DNA of 64,000 nt from Microbacterium aurantiacum (GTDB lineage: Bacteria > Actinomycetota > Actinomycetes > Actinomycetales > Microbacteriaceae): the NCBI RefSeq assembly GCF_002872075.1, contig NZ_PGGU01000016.1, positions 610,508 to 674,507 on the forward strand, in the 5' to 3' direction. This document shows positions 1 through 8,778 of this stretch, piece by piece. Made by a program: the position numbers and the translations under genes. Position 1 is the stretch's first letter; each line of letters opens with the position of its first letter. The notes under the pieces are model-generated. The model saw only the letters and a list, made by a program, of their open reading frames with translations, ran no database searches and was not told the origin of the DNA.

Positions 1-426
1 TCGGGGCGCCTCACGGACCGCATCCCGCCGTCGCGGGTGATCACGATCATCATCGGGTCGCTCATCGTCGTCGCCGCCTTCGGCTCGGCCGGCCTCCTGC
101 TGCCCGGTGCGCTGGGGGCGACGGCCGCTGTGCTGTGGTTCGTCGGCTGCGCGTTCTTCAACGGCGGATCCGGCGTGCCGTTGCAGGCGCGGCTCGGAGC
201 GATGGCACCGGAGTCGGCGGCCTTCGTGCTGGCACTCAACGGCAGCGCGATGTGGGTGGGCACCGCGCTCGGCAGTGCCCTGGGTGGTCTGGCGCTGACC
301 CTCGGCGTCGCTCCCGACACGCTTCCCCTGCTGTCCACCGGAATCGTCGGCATCACTCTGCTGGCGCATCTCGTCAGCGTCCGTTCGGTGGCGCGCGCCG
401 ATGCCAGGAGGAGGAGCGAAACCTGA
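1..426 (+). CDS. MFS transporter, C-terminal part (partial at window edge)
   Basis: The frame is open from the first base, so this is only the last 141 residues of a major facilitator superfamily permease. It opens with GRLTDR, the MFS loop motif A that lies between two helices, and then shows about four hydrophobic membrane segments separated by short loops, with an arginine-rich cytoplasmic tail (ARADARRRSET). The segment FNGGSGVPLQARL resembles DHA1 drug/sugar efflux members of the AraJ type, but substrate cannot be told from this fragment. It ends 79 bases before the ROK regulator and is probably not part of that operon because a promoter-like sequence lies between. Family assignment is good, function is not. 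Confidence 0.8.
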   Translation, partial: SGRLTDRIPPSRVITIIIGSLIVVAAFGSAGLLLPGALGATAAVLWFVGCAFFNGGSGVPLQARLGAMAPESAAFVLALNGSAMWVGTALGSALGGLALTLGVAPDTLPLLSTGIVGITLLAHLVSVRSVARADARRRSET

Positions 427-439
427 GCGCCGAACGAGC

Positions 440-469
440 GTGACATTAATCCAGTTCCGCGGGTATCTT
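440..469 (+). promoter_or_regulatory. Putative promoter of the ROK regulator gene
   Basis: GTGACA at 440-445 and TATCTT at 464-469 are separated by 18 bases and match the -35 and -10 consensus at 5 of 6 and 4 of 6 positions. Transcription would begin near 476. The motif CGGAACAAG at 481-489 follows directly and recurs upstream of the peptidase gene, so it may be an operator that allows autoregulation. Confidence 0.4.
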
Positions 470-505
470 TGTTTGACTACCGGAACAAGATGATTCGAGG
501 ACACC

Positions 506-1687
506 GTGACCCCGGCGACACAGACCGTGCACTCCGCGGGCGAACTCTTTCGGCTCGTACGCACCGGCCGCGCCCACTCCCGCGCCGACCTCGCGCGCCT
601 GACCGGGCTGTCCGCGTCGACGGTCGCGCTCCGCGTCGACGAGCTCACCGCCCACGGCTTCATCGAGGAGAACGGCCAGGGCGAATCGCGAGGAGGGCGA
701 CGTCCGCGAGTGCTCGCGGTGAAGTCGGGCGGCAGCGTCGTCGCCGGCGTCGACCTCGGCGAGAGCCACGCGACGATCGCCCTGCTGGACCGCCGTGCCG
801 ACATCGTCGCATCCACCGTCGTGCAGGTGTCGCTGCTCGACGGCGTCGAGAGCGTCGTCGGCCAGGTGTGGGAGGCGGCCCAGCAGCTGGTGGGCCAGGA
901 GGACGGCCTGCACATCGACGGGATCGCGATGAGCCTGCCCGGACCGGTCGACGCCCGCACCTCGCGCCTGCTCGCTCCCATGCGGATGCCGGGCTGGAAC
1001 GGCGTCGACGTCGGCGAGGTCCTCGGATCCGTCACCGGGCTGCCGTACCTCATCGACAATGACGCCAACGCCATGGCCGTCGGGGAGTACATCGAACGCG
1101 GTGGTGACGAGGAACAACTGGTCTTCGTGAAGGCCGGCAGCGGAATCGGATGCGGGATCATCCTCAACGGCTCCGTATACCGGGGCTTCCGTGGGGTCGC
1201 CGGAGACATCAGCCACGTGGCACTGCACAACGCACCGCCGGTGATCTGCTCCTGCGGACGCGTCGGATGCCTCGACGTGGTCGCGAGCGGAGCGGCGATC
1301 GTCGACGCCCTGAAAGAGGCGGGAGTGTCGGTGGAGACGCTCGACGACGTCCTCGCCCTCGCGCAGGATGCGCACCCCAAGGCCACGTCGCTTCTGCGTG
1401 AAGCCGGCGCCAGGACGGGGGAGGTGCTGGCCACCATCATCAACTTCTTCAACCCGCAGGCACTCGCCCTCGGCGGACGACTCGCGACTGCAGACGCGTT
1501 CGTGGCGGGTGTCCGGCAGGCGCTGTTCACGCTCTGCCTGCCGATGTCGACCGATTCCCTCGAGATCGGCGTGAGCCGGGCGGGCGCACTGGCCGGTGCG
1601 CGCGGAGTCGGCTGGGAACTGCTGGAGCGGATGCTCGATCCGGCGCGCATCGATGAGGATCTGCGGGTTCCCATCCAAGTGCGGTAG
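506..1687 (+). CDS. ROK-family transcriptional regulator (NagC/XylR type)
   Basis: A 393-residue cytoplasmic repressor-type protein. Residues about 25-50 form a winged helix-turn-helix (SRADLARLTGLSASTVALRV), followed by the ROK sugar-kinase-like fold: the phosphate loop VAGVDLGES, the NDANAMAVGE motif, and the zinc signature CSCGRVGCLD. In the family, binding of a sugar or sugar phosphate to the ROK domain releases the protein from DNA. The start is GTG; the only visible Shine-Dalgarno candidate is GAGGAC just upstream. It sits first in front of the peptidase and peptide-transport genes and is their likely regulator, sensing the same compound that the ROK kinase at 8775 may phosphorylate. 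The effector is unknown. Confidence 0.88.
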   Translation: MTPATQTVHSAGELFRLVRTGRAHSRADLARLTGLSASTVALRVDELTAHGFIEENGQGESRGGRRPRVLAVKSGGSVVAGVDLGESHATIALLDRRADIVASTVVQVSLLDGVESVVGQVWEAAQQLVGQEDGLHIDGIAMSLPGPVDARTSRLLAPMRMPGWNGVDVGEVLGSVTGLPYLIDNDANAMAVGEYIERGGDEEQLVFVKAGSGIGCGIILNGSVYRGFRGVAGDISHVALHNAPPVICSCGRVGCLDVVASGAAIVDALKEAGVSVETLDDVLALAQDAHPKATSLLREAGARTGEVLATIINFFNPQALALGGRLATADAFVAGVRQALFTLCLPMSTDSLEIGVSRAGALAGARGVGWELLERMLDPARIDEDLRVPIQVR

Positions 1688-1709
1688 TCGACAAAAGTTG
1701 TCACCATTT

Positions 1710-1718
1710 CGGAACAAG
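1710..1718 (+). promoter_or_regulatory. Operator-like motif upstream of the M81 peptidase
   Basis: CGGAACAAG at 1710-1718 repeats exactly the motif at 481-489 upstream of the ROK gene. A TTGTCA hexamer at 1698-1703 precedes it and AT-rich sequence follows, so it lies in the probable promoter. A related sequence, CCGAACTAAG, forms the arms of the inverted repeat upstream of the substrate-binding protein. The shared motif suggests one repressor, inferred to be the ROK protein. Confidence 0.3.
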
Positions 1719-1757
1719 TGATTTATCAAGCTTCGATATGAGGCATAAACTCGAGGC

Positions 1758-3263
1758 ATGACGGAACCCTCCTCGCGTCCTCGCATCGCGATCGCCGGCA
1801 TGGCGATCGAGTCCAGCACCTTCTCGCCGCATCGAGCCGGCGAGCGCGATTTCCAACGCGTCGAGGGCGCTGAGTTGGTCGAGCGCTACGACGCGCTGCG
1901 CAACGGCGAGCTCACGGACCGCGCCGAATGGCTGCCGGTGTACTACGCGCGTTCGATCCCCGGCGGTGCGGTGCTGCCCGAGGTCTACGAGAGCATCAAG
2001 GCGCGCATCTGCGAGGGCCTCGCCGCGCTCGTCGCCGACGGCGCAACGCTCGACGGACTGTTCTTCGACATCCACGGTGCCATGAGTGTCGTCGGCCTGG
2101 ATGATGCCGAGGGGGACCTCATCACCGCGATCCGCGGCGTGATCGGCCCGGATGTCGTCGTCTCCGCCTCGATGGACCTCCACGGCAACGTCTCGCGTGC
2201 CCTCGTCGAGAACGTCGACATCATCACCTGTTACCGCCTAGCCCCGCACGAGGACACCTGGGAGACCCGCGACAGGGCGATCCGGAACCTCGTCCGCGCG
2301 CTGGAGGACGGCGTCACTCCGCATCGCGCCTGGGTGCGCGTGCCGATCCTGCTGCCCGGCGAGAAGACCAGCACCCGCGTCGAGCCGGCTAAGAGCCTGT
2401 ATGCGCGCATCCCGGAGATCGAGGCCCGCCCCGGAATCACGGATGCGGCGATCTGGATCGGCTATGCCTGGGCGGACGAGCCGCGTTGCCACGCCACCGT
2501 GGTGGTCACCGGCACCGATGAGAGTGCCACCGCGAGCGCCGCCGAGGAACTCGGGCGGGTGTTCTGGGACGTGCGCGACGACTTCGAGTTCGTCGGCCCT
2601 CCCGGGACCCTCGACGAGGGCGTCGCCGCCGGTCTCACGGCATCCGACACTCCGTACTTCATCAGCGACTCGGGTGACAATCCCGGCGCCGGGGGCACCG
2701 GTGATGTCACGTGGACGCTGGCGCAGCTGCTGACGAAGCCGGAACTCACCTCCGACGACGCGCCGACCACGCTCTGCGCCTCGGTGTTCGACAGGGGCGC
2801 CCTCGATGTCCTGCGCCGTCACGCCGTTGGGGACCGGGTGTCCGTCGAGGTCGGCGCGCGCGTCGACAGCGGACCGCACGGACCGGTGCTCGTCGAGGGC
2901 ATCCTGCACAGCCTGCATGAGGGGGATGTGGATGCCGGCGGCATCGCCGTCATCCGCGTCGGCGGCCTGCACGTGATCGTCACGGAGTTCCGCAAGGCGT
3001 ACCACGCCGTCTCCGACTTCAGTTCGATCGGTCTGGATCCGGCTTCGGCCCAGATCGTCGTCACGAAGATCGGCTACCTCGAGCCTGAGCTCTACGCCAT
3101 CATGCGCGGCTGGACGCTCGCGCTGACCCCCGGCGGGGTGGATCAGGATCTCGAGCGACTCGGGCACCACCGCATCCAGCGACCGATGCATCCCTTCGAC
3201 GAGTTCTCGGATGCTCCTGACCTCAGCGCCGAGATCGTGGGTTCCCGAGCCGTCGTGGCTTAA
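1758..3263 (+). CDS. M81-family metallopeptidase (MlrC-like)
   Basis: A 501-residue protein with the hallmarks of the MlrC/M81 family: the N-terminal ESSTFSPHRAG segment, FFDIHGAM near residue 108, SMDLHGN near residue 140 and the C-terminal acidic region of the MlrC domain. MlrC is the last enzyme of microcystin breakdown, a zinc peptidase acting on linear peptides; most family members occur beside peptide ABC transporters in soil bacteria and have unknown substrates. There is no signal peptide, so it acts in the cytoplasm on imported substrate. The length is normal for the family. It is followed after 137 bases by the binding protein of a dipeptide-type transporter. Family is sure, substrate is not. 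Confidence 0.88.
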   Translation: MTEPSSRPRIAIAGMAIESSTFSPHRAGERDFQRVEGAELVERYDALRNGELTDRAEWLPVYYARSIPGGAVLPEVYESIKARICEGLAALVADGATLDGLFFDIHGAMSVVGLDDAEGDLITAIRGVIGPDVVVSASMDLHGNVSRALVENVDIITCYRLAPHEDTWETRDRAIRNLVRALEDGVTPHRAWVRVPILLPGEKTSTRVEPAKSLYARIPEIEARPGITDAAIWIGYAWADEPRCHATVVVTGTDESATASAAEELGRVFWDVRDDFEFVGPPGTLDEGVAAGLTASDTPYFISDSGDNPGAGGTGDVTWTLAQLLTKPELTSDDAPTTLCASVFDRGALDVLRRHAVGDRVSVEVGARVDSGPHGPVLVEGILHSLHEGDVDAGGIAVIRVGGLHVIVTEFRKAYHAVSDFSSIGLDPASAQIVVTKIGYLEPELYAIMRGWTLALTPGGVDQDLERLGHHRIQRPMHPFDEFSDAPDLSAEIVGSRAVVA

Positions 3264-3270
3264 TGCGATA

Positions 3271-3330
3271 CCGAACTAAGTAAGTTACCCAAACGTAACA
3301 AGAGTCGCTGTTTCCCGATACTTAGTTCGG
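3271..3330. repeat. 12-bp inverted repeat in the binding-protein promoter region
   Basis: CCGAACTAAGTA at 3271-3282 and its exact reverse complement TACTTAGTTCGG at 3319-3330 are separated by 36 AT-rich bases. Both arms lie upstream of the substrate-binding protein start at 3401. Paired, spaced sites of this kind suit a dimeric repressor that loops DNA or binds two sites around the promoter. The arms resemble the CGGAACAAG motif found upstream of the ROK and M81 genes, which points to the ROK protein as the binder (inference). Confidence 0.5.
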
Positions 3331-3400
3331 GCATGATGCAAAGTGCGTCATATTTCGGACGAACGCTTCCTGGGTGGAGCGTTGGAACAAGGAAGTTTTC

Positions 3401-5212
3401 ATGCGAACTCAGTCGCTGCGTCGCCGGATACTCGCCCCGCTGGGCGCCCTGGCCGTCGCAACCCTCGCCCTGACCGCCTGCCAGGCGGGCGCGCAGGGCG
3501 GCAACGGAGCGGATGCCGAGAAGGACACCGTCAGCTTCGCGCTCCAGGTGGGCACCGGCCCGAACTGGATCCTGCCGATCTCTTCCCCGGACAAGATGGC
3601 CACCCACAACAGCGCCATCAAGGCGACGATGTGGCCGCGCCTGTTCGAGTACAACGGCGTCGACGGGGAGATGGGCTGGGACGAGAAGGCATCCGCAGCG
3701 AAGTCCTACGAGTTCTCCGAAGACCTCAAGACCATCACCATCACCCTGAACGACCTCGACTGGTCCGACGGTGAGCCCGTCACGTCGCGCGACGTGGAGT
3801 TCTGGTACAACCTCGTGCGCTTCAACGGCGAGAAGACCGGCGGCTACTCCGCGGGCCTCATGCCCGACAACATCACCGCCTTCACGATCATCGACGACAA
3901 GACGTTCTCGCTGACGATGGACAAGGTCTACAACGAGGAGTTCCTGCTCGGGAACCAGCTCAGCCTCATCTACCCGATGCCGCAGCACGTCTGGGACAAG
4001 ACGAGCGCGGACGGCGAGATCGGCGACCACGATCGCGAGGCGGCGGGGTCGACCCAGGTGCTCGACTACCTCTTCAGCGAGGCCGAGGACATGAAGACCT
4101 ACGCCACCAACGAGCTGTGGAAGGTCGTCTCCGGCCCGTACACGGTGAAGAGCTGGTCGGATTCCGGCCTGGTGGAGCTCACCGCGAACGAGAAGTACAC
4201 GGGCGAGGACAAGCCGAGCATCCCGAACGTCAAGTTTCTTCCGTTCACCTCCGCCGACGCCGAGATGAACGTCGTCCGCTCGGGCGAGGTCGACTACGGC
4301 TACGTCACCAGCTCGCAGCTCACCAACGAGAAGCAGTTCACCGACCTCGGCTACAGCATCGAGCCGTGGGCCGGCTGGTCGATCACGTACATGCCGTACA
4401 ACTTCGCGAACCCCGAGAAGGGCGCGTTCTACAAGCAGCTCTACGTGCGCCAGGCGCTGCAGCACGCCATCGACCAGGAGACCATCTCCGAGGTCGTCTG
4501 GCACGGCGCGGCGACACCCGACTACGGGCCCATCCCGCAGACGGCAGACTCCATCGGGCTGTCCGACGTGCAGAAGGACAACCCCTACCCCTTCGATCTG
4601 AAGACCGCCGAGAAGCTCTTCACCGACAACGGCTGGAAGAAGGGCTCCGACGACACGCTCGAATGCGTGGACGCGGGCGCCGGCGCCGGTCAGTGCGGCG
4701 AGGGCATCGCCGCGGGGCAGAAGGCCGAGATCGTCGTCACCACGCAGAGCGGCTCGCAGGAGACCGACAACACGATGGCCGAGATCCAGTCGTCGCTGGC
4801 CAAGATCGGCGTCAAGATGACGATCGACTCGAAGCCGCTGGACAGCGTGCTCACGCAGGCGCAGGAGTGCAAGACCGGCACCACGTGCACGTGGGAACTC
4901 GTCTTCTTCGGCACCGCCGGCAGCTGGTACTTCCCGCCGTACGCGACCGGCGAGCGCGTCTTCGCGAAGGACACCAAGTGGAACGCCGGGCAGTACGACA
5001 ACCCGGAGGCGGAGGCGCTCGTCCAGGCGATGGCCTTCTCGACGGACCCGGAGATCGCCAAGAAGTACTCGGAGTACCTCGCCACCGATCTTCCGGTGAT
5101 GTGGATGCCCAACCCGGTGTACCAGGTCTCGGTCGTCCGCGACGGACTCGACATCGCCCACCAGGACCCGGGCGCATCGTTCCTTCCGCAGCGCTGGTCC
5201 TGGACCAAGTAA
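3401..5212 (+). CDS. Peptide/nickel-type ABC transporter substrate-binding lipoprotein
   Basis: A 603-residue SBP_bac_5 family protein. Residues 1-30 form a lipoprotein signal peptide with basic start, hydrophobic core and lipobox LTAC, so the mature protein is anchored outside the membrane by a lipidated cysteine. The rest is the two-lobe fold of DppA/OppA proteins (for example LKTITITLNDLDWSDG and YVRQALQHAIDQETIS). An upstream GTG at 3374 is in frame, but ATG 3401 has AAGGAAG five bases before it and starts the signal peptide correctly. It captures oligopeptides or related conjugates for the permeases that follow. Confidence 0.93.
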   Translation: MRTQSLRRRILAPLGALAVATLALTACQAGAQGGNGADAEKDTVSFALQVGTGPNWILPISSPDKMATHNSAIKATMWPRLFEYNGVDGEMGWDEKASAAKSYEFSEDLKTITITLNDLDWSDGEPVTSRDVEFWYNLVRFNGEKTGGYSAGLMPDNITAFTIIDDKTFSLTMDKVYNEEFLLGNQLSLIYPMPQHVWDKTSADGEIGDHDREAAGSTQVLDYLFSEAEDMKTYATNELWKVVSGPYTVKSWSDSGLVELTANEKYTGEDKPSIPNVKFLPFTSADAEMNVVRSGEVDYGYVTSSQLTNEKQFTDLGYSIEPWAGWSITYMPYNFANPEKGAFYKQLYVRQALQHAIDQETISEVVWHGAATPDYGPIPQTADSIGLSDVQKDNPYPFDLKTAEKLFTDNGWKKGSDDTLECVDAGAGAGQCGEGIAAGQKAEIVVTTQSGSQETDNTMAEIQSSLAKIGVKMTIDSKPLDSVLTQAQECKTGTTCTWELVFFGTAGSWYFPPYATGERVFAKDTKWNAGQYDNPEAEALVQAMAFSTDPEIAKKYSEYLATDLPVMWMPNPVYQVSVVRDGLDIAHQDPGASFLPQRWSWTK

Positions 5213-5225
5213 CAGGCAGGTGAGC

Positions 5226-6242
5226 ATGAGCGTGGTGGAAGCAGCGCAGAGCGCGCAGAAGACGGAGAGGGCCGGCGGCTCCCGGTTCTGGTGGTACCTG
5301 TTGCGACGGGGCGGCCAGGGCGGGATCGTCATCCTCATCGTGACGCTGATCGTGTTCGCGCTGCTCCACCTCGCCATGCCGCAAGGTCCTGCCGCCGGCA
5401 TCCTCGGCATGCAGGCGACGCAGGAGCAGATCGACGCCTTCAACCGCGAGAACGGGTTCGATCTGCCGGTCTGGCAGCAGTACTTCCACTTCCTGGGGCA
5501 GCTGGTCCAAGGAGATCTCGGCGATTCGTTCAAGCTCAACCGGCCCGTGGCGGATGCGATCGGCCAGCGTCTCCCGAAGACCCTGGTCCTCGCCGTCATC
5601 TCGATGCTGGTCGCGCTGATCGTCGCCATCCCGATGGGCATCTTCCAGGCGGTGCGCCGAGGCAAGGCGGCCGACTATGTCCTCACCACCGTCAACTTCA
5701 TCGTCTACTCGACGCCGTCGTTCTTCCTCGGCCTCATCCTCGTGATCGTGTTCGCGCAGTGGCTGCGTCTCGTCCCCGCGCAGGCGCCGCAGGGAGAATC
5801 GGTGGGCGACGTGCTCGCGAACCCGGCCGGCCTCGTCCTCCCCGTGCTCACCGCGGCCCTCGGCATCATCGCGACGTTCTCGCGCTACATGCGCTCGGCG
5901 ACGATCGACAACCTCTCCGAGGACTACGTCCGCACGGCGCGCGCGAAGGGTACGCCCGTTCCGGTCGTGATCATGCGGCACGTCGTCCGCAACTCGCTGA
6001 CACCGGTCATCGCCATGCTCGGCTACTACCTGCCGGTCATGTTCGGCGGAATGATCGTCGTCGAATCGCTCTTCAACTATCCGGGGATGGGACTGCTGTT
6101 CTGGACCTCGGCGCAGACATCCGACTATCCCGTCCTGCTCGGTTGCATCCTGGTCATCGCGCTCGCGACCGTCATCGGCTCGCTCCTGGCCGACATCATC
6201 CAGGCCCTGCTCGATCCACGCACCCGAGAGGAGCTGTCGTGA
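5226..6242 (+). CDS. ABC transporter permease, DppB type
   Basis: A 338-residue inner-membrane permease with six hydrophobic helices and the BPD transport motif around EDYVRTARAKGTPVPVV, the coupling helix that contacts the ATPase. The periplasmic segment after the first helix (QIDAFNRENGFDLPVWQQY) is typical of DppB/OppB proteins. GTG at 5220 is a possible start, but ATG 5226 has AGGCAGG five bases upstream. Its stop overlaps the GTGA start of the next permease. It forms the transmembrane channel with the DppC-type partner. Confidence 0.93.
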   Translation: MSVVEAAQSAQKTERAGGSRFWWYLLRRGGQGGIVILIVTLIVFALLHLAMPQGPAAGILGMQATQEQIDAFNRENGFDLPVWQQYFHFLGQLVQGDLGDSFKLNRPVADAIGQRLPKTLVLAVISMLVALIVAIPMGIFQAVRRGKAADYVLTTVNFIVYSTPSFFLGLILVIVFAQWLRLVPAQAPQGESVGDVLANPAGLVLPVLTAALGIIATFSRYMRSATIDNLSEDYVRTARAKGTPVPVVIMRHVVRNSLTPVIAMLGYYLPVMFGGMIVVESLFNYPGMGLLFWTSAQTSDYPVLLGCILVIALATVIGSLLADIIQALLDPRTREELS

Positions 6243-7117
6243 GCACGATGACCCTCGCGACGCGCACGCTGACTCCGCGTCAGCGCGGCGCCCGCCGTTT
6301 CCTGCAGAACAGGCTCGCGGTCTTCGGCATCGCGACCATCGTCCTCTTCCTGCTGTTCTGCTTCCTGGGTCCGCTGCTGCATCCCACGGACCAGATCCAC
6401 ACCGACCTGCGCAGCACCATGCTGCCGCCGGGCAGCCCGGGTCATCCGCTCGGAACCGACGATGTCGGTTACGACGTGCTGGGCCGGCTGATGATGGGCG
6501 GCCAGGTGTCGATCCTCATCGGACTCGCCGCAGGCGTGCTGGCAACCGTGATCGGAACGCTGTGGGGCGCCATCGCCGGCTACGTCGGCGGCGCTGTCGA
6601 CACGGTGATGATGCGGGTGGTGGATGCCGGGATCGCGATCCCGGCGACGTTCCTGCTGCTGATCCTCTCCGCGATCCTGCGGCCGAGCGTGCCGCTGATG
6701 ATCTGCGTCATCGGGCTGGTGTCCTGGCTCGTGCCCGCCCGTCTCGTGCGTGCCGAGTCGATCTCGCTGAAGTCGCGCGAGTACGTGCTGGCGCTGCGGG
6801 CGATGGGCGGCACGCATTCCCGCGCCGTTCTGAAGCACGTCGTCCCGAACACCGTCGGCACGATCGTGGTGAATGCGACGTTCCAGGTCGCGGACGCGAT
6901 CCTGCTCGTCGCGTACATCTCGTTCCTCGGCATGGGGCTGCAGAAGCCGGCCACCGACTGGGGGGCCATGCTCACCAGCGGCATCACCTACACGTACGCC
7001 GGGGCCTGGTGGCTCATCTTCCCGGCCGGCTTCTGCATCGTCCTGACGGTGTGCGCGTTCAACAGCATCGGCGACGGCCTCCGTGACTTCTTCGACGTGA
7101 AGGGGCGTGCCGCATGA
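6239..7117 (+). CDS. ABC transporter permease, DppC type
   Basis: A 292-residue permease with the N-terminal OppC-type helix (RRFLQNRLAVFGIATIVLF), the HPLGTDDVGYDVLGR motif characteristic of DppC/OppC, and the coupling helix SREYVLALRAMGGTHSRAV. The GTG start at 6239 overlaps the previous stop by four bases (GTGA), and its own stop overlaps the next start as ATGA, so the three genes are translationally coupled. It pairs with the DppB-type permease to form the peptide channel. Confidence 0.93.
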   Translation: MSTMTLATRTLTPRQRGARRFLQNRLAVFGIATIVLFLLFCFLGPLLHPTDQIHTDLRSTMLPPGSPGHPLGTDDVGYDVLGRLMMGGQVSILIGLAAGVLATVIGTLWGAIAGYVGGAVDTVMMRVVDAGIAIPATFLLLILSAILRPSVPLMICVIGLVSWLVPARLVRAESISLKSREYVLALRAMGGTHSRAVLKHVVPNTVGTIVVNATFQVADAILLVAYISFLGMGLQKPATDWGAMLTSGITYTYAGAWWLIFPAGFCIVLTVCAFNSIGDGLRDFFDVKGRAA

Positions 7118-8778
7118 CCGACGCACTGCTTTCCATCTCCGGCCTCGAGGTCACCTTCCGCACCGAGGACGGACCTGTCCAGGCCGTGAAGGGGATCGAC
7201 CTCGAGGTGCGTCCCGGCGAGGTGCTCGCACTCGTCGGCGAGTCGGGTTCGGGCAAGTCCGTCACGGCCATGGCCGTACTGAAACTGCTGCCGCGCTCCG
7301 CGACGGTGACCGGCTCGATCCGCCTCGACGGGCGCGAGCTGCTGCCGCTCGGCGAGGCCGAGATGAACTCCGTGCGCGGCGCCGCGATCTCGATGGTCTT
7401 CCAGGAGCCGATGACAGCGCTCAACCCGAGCATGCGGATCGGCGATCAGATCACCGAGGCGATCCTCAACCACGGTGCCGAGACGAAGGCCGCCGCCTGG
7501 GAGCGCGCCATCGAACTGCTTCAGCGCGTCGGCATCCCCGAGCCCGCTCGCCGGGCGAGCAGCTACCCGCACGAGCTGTCCGGCGGTCAGCGTCAGCGGG
7601 TGGTGATCGCGATCGCACTCGCCGGGGAGCCGCAGCTGATCATCGCCGACGAGCCGACGACCGCCCTCGACGTCACCGTGCAGGCCGAGATCCTCGACCT
7701 CATCCGCCGACTGGCGGCGGAGTCGGGCACGGCATTCCTCCTCGTCACCCACAACATGGGCGTCGTGGCCGACATCGCCGATCGGGTCGCGGTGATGTTC
7801 CGCGGCACGATGGTCGAAGTCGGCGACACTCGCGGCGTGCTCACCGCCCCGCGCGAGGAGTACACGAAGAAACTGCTGAGCGCGGTGCCGTCGCTCCCCG
7901 ATCTGGCCTCGGTCGTCGAGCGGAGCGCCGATGTGCCGCGTGAGGCGGCCGTTCTCGAGCTGACCGGAGCGAGCGTGACGTATCGCCGCGCCGGGCACCC
8001 GTTCCTCGCGCTCGACGGCGTGAGCCTGAGCATCCAGCCGGGGGAGATCCTCGGACTCGTCGGCGAGTCGGGTTCGGGCAAGTCGACGCTCGGCCGCGCG
8101 GCCCTCGGCCTGCTGCCGTTGTCGGGTGGAGAGATCACGCTGTTCGGCGAGCGGATCGGCCTCGGCGGGGTGTCGCGACGGCGCGAACGCGAACTGCGCG
8201 GGCGCATCGGTGCGATCTTCCAGGATCCAGGCTCCAGCCTGGACCCGCGGATGACGGTCGGCGAGGCCATCGCCGAACCGATGCTCGTGCAGCGGCGGAA
8301 GGTTCCCACCTCTGCGGCCCAGCGTCGGAGCCGGGTGGCCGAGCTGCTCGACGCCGTCGAACTGCCCGCGAACTACGCGACCCGGTACCCGCACGAGCTC
8401 TCCGGTGGTCAGCGCCAGCGCATCGGGCTCGCCCGGGCGATCGCCCTGGAGCCGGAGCTCATCATCGCCGACGAGCCGACCTCTGCCCTCGACGTCTCGG
8501 TGCAGGCCGCGGTGCTCGAGGTGCTGCGCAGGCTGCAGGAGCGGATGCACTTCGCCTGCCTCTTCATCAGTCATGACCTCGCCGTCGTGCACGAGATCTC
8601 CGATCGCGTCGCGGTGATGCTGAAGGGCGAGATCGTCGAGACGGGTTCCGCCGACGAGGTGCTGCTCGCCCCGCAGCATCCGTACAGCCGCCGGTTGCTC
8701 GCCTCCGTCCCCGTCCCCGACCCGGACAAGCAGGCTCTTCGGCGGGAGGCCAGGGCGATCGCCCTGGCGGCCTCGTGA
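7114..8778 (+). CDS. Fused DppD-DppF ABC transporter ATPase
   Basis: A 554-residue protein with two complete ABC ATPase domains in tandem. Each half has Walker A (GESGSGKSVT near residue 45; GESGSGKSTL near 317), a signature LSGGQRQR and a Walker B with ADEPT. The halves correspond to DppD and DppF of other bacteria; the fused form is common in Actinobacteria and Rhizobiales. It powers import by the permeases encoded just upstream. It overlaps the previous gene by ATGA and the next by GTGA, fixing the operon order of binding protein, two permeases, ATPase and kinase. Confidence 0.93.
   Translation: MTDALLSISGLEVTFRTEDGPVQAVKGIDLEVRPGEVLALVGESGSGKSVTAMAVLKLLPRSATVTGSIRLDGRELLPLGEAEMNSVRGAAISMVFQEPMTALNPSMRIGDQITEAILNHGAETKAAAWERAIELLQRVGIPEPARRASSYPHELSGGQRQRVVIAIALAGEPQLIIADEPTTALDVTVQAEILDLIRRLAAESGTAFLLVTHNMGVVADIADRVAVMFRGTMVEVGDTRGVLTAPREEYTKKLLSAVPSLPDLASVVERSADVPREAAVLELTGASVTYRRAGHPFLALDGVSLSIQPGEILGLVGESGSGKSTLGRAALGLLPLSGGEITLFGERIGLGGVSRRRERELRGRIGAIFQDPGSSLDPRMTVGEAIAEPMLVQRRKVPTSAAQRRSRVAELLDAVELPANYATRYPHELSGGQRQRIGLARAIALEPELIIADEPTSALDVSVQAAVLEVLRRLQERMHFACLFISHDLAVVHEISDRVAVMLKGEIVETGSADEVLLAPQHPYSRRLLASVPVPDPDKQALRREARAIALAAS

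Noticed and set aside
3260..5665. An 801-codon open frame on the minus strand opposite the binding protein and permease
   Set aside because: It is the mirror of strongly biased coding sequence, has low-complexity arginine/valine-rich composition, no recognisable motif, and crosses gene boundaries on the plus strand.
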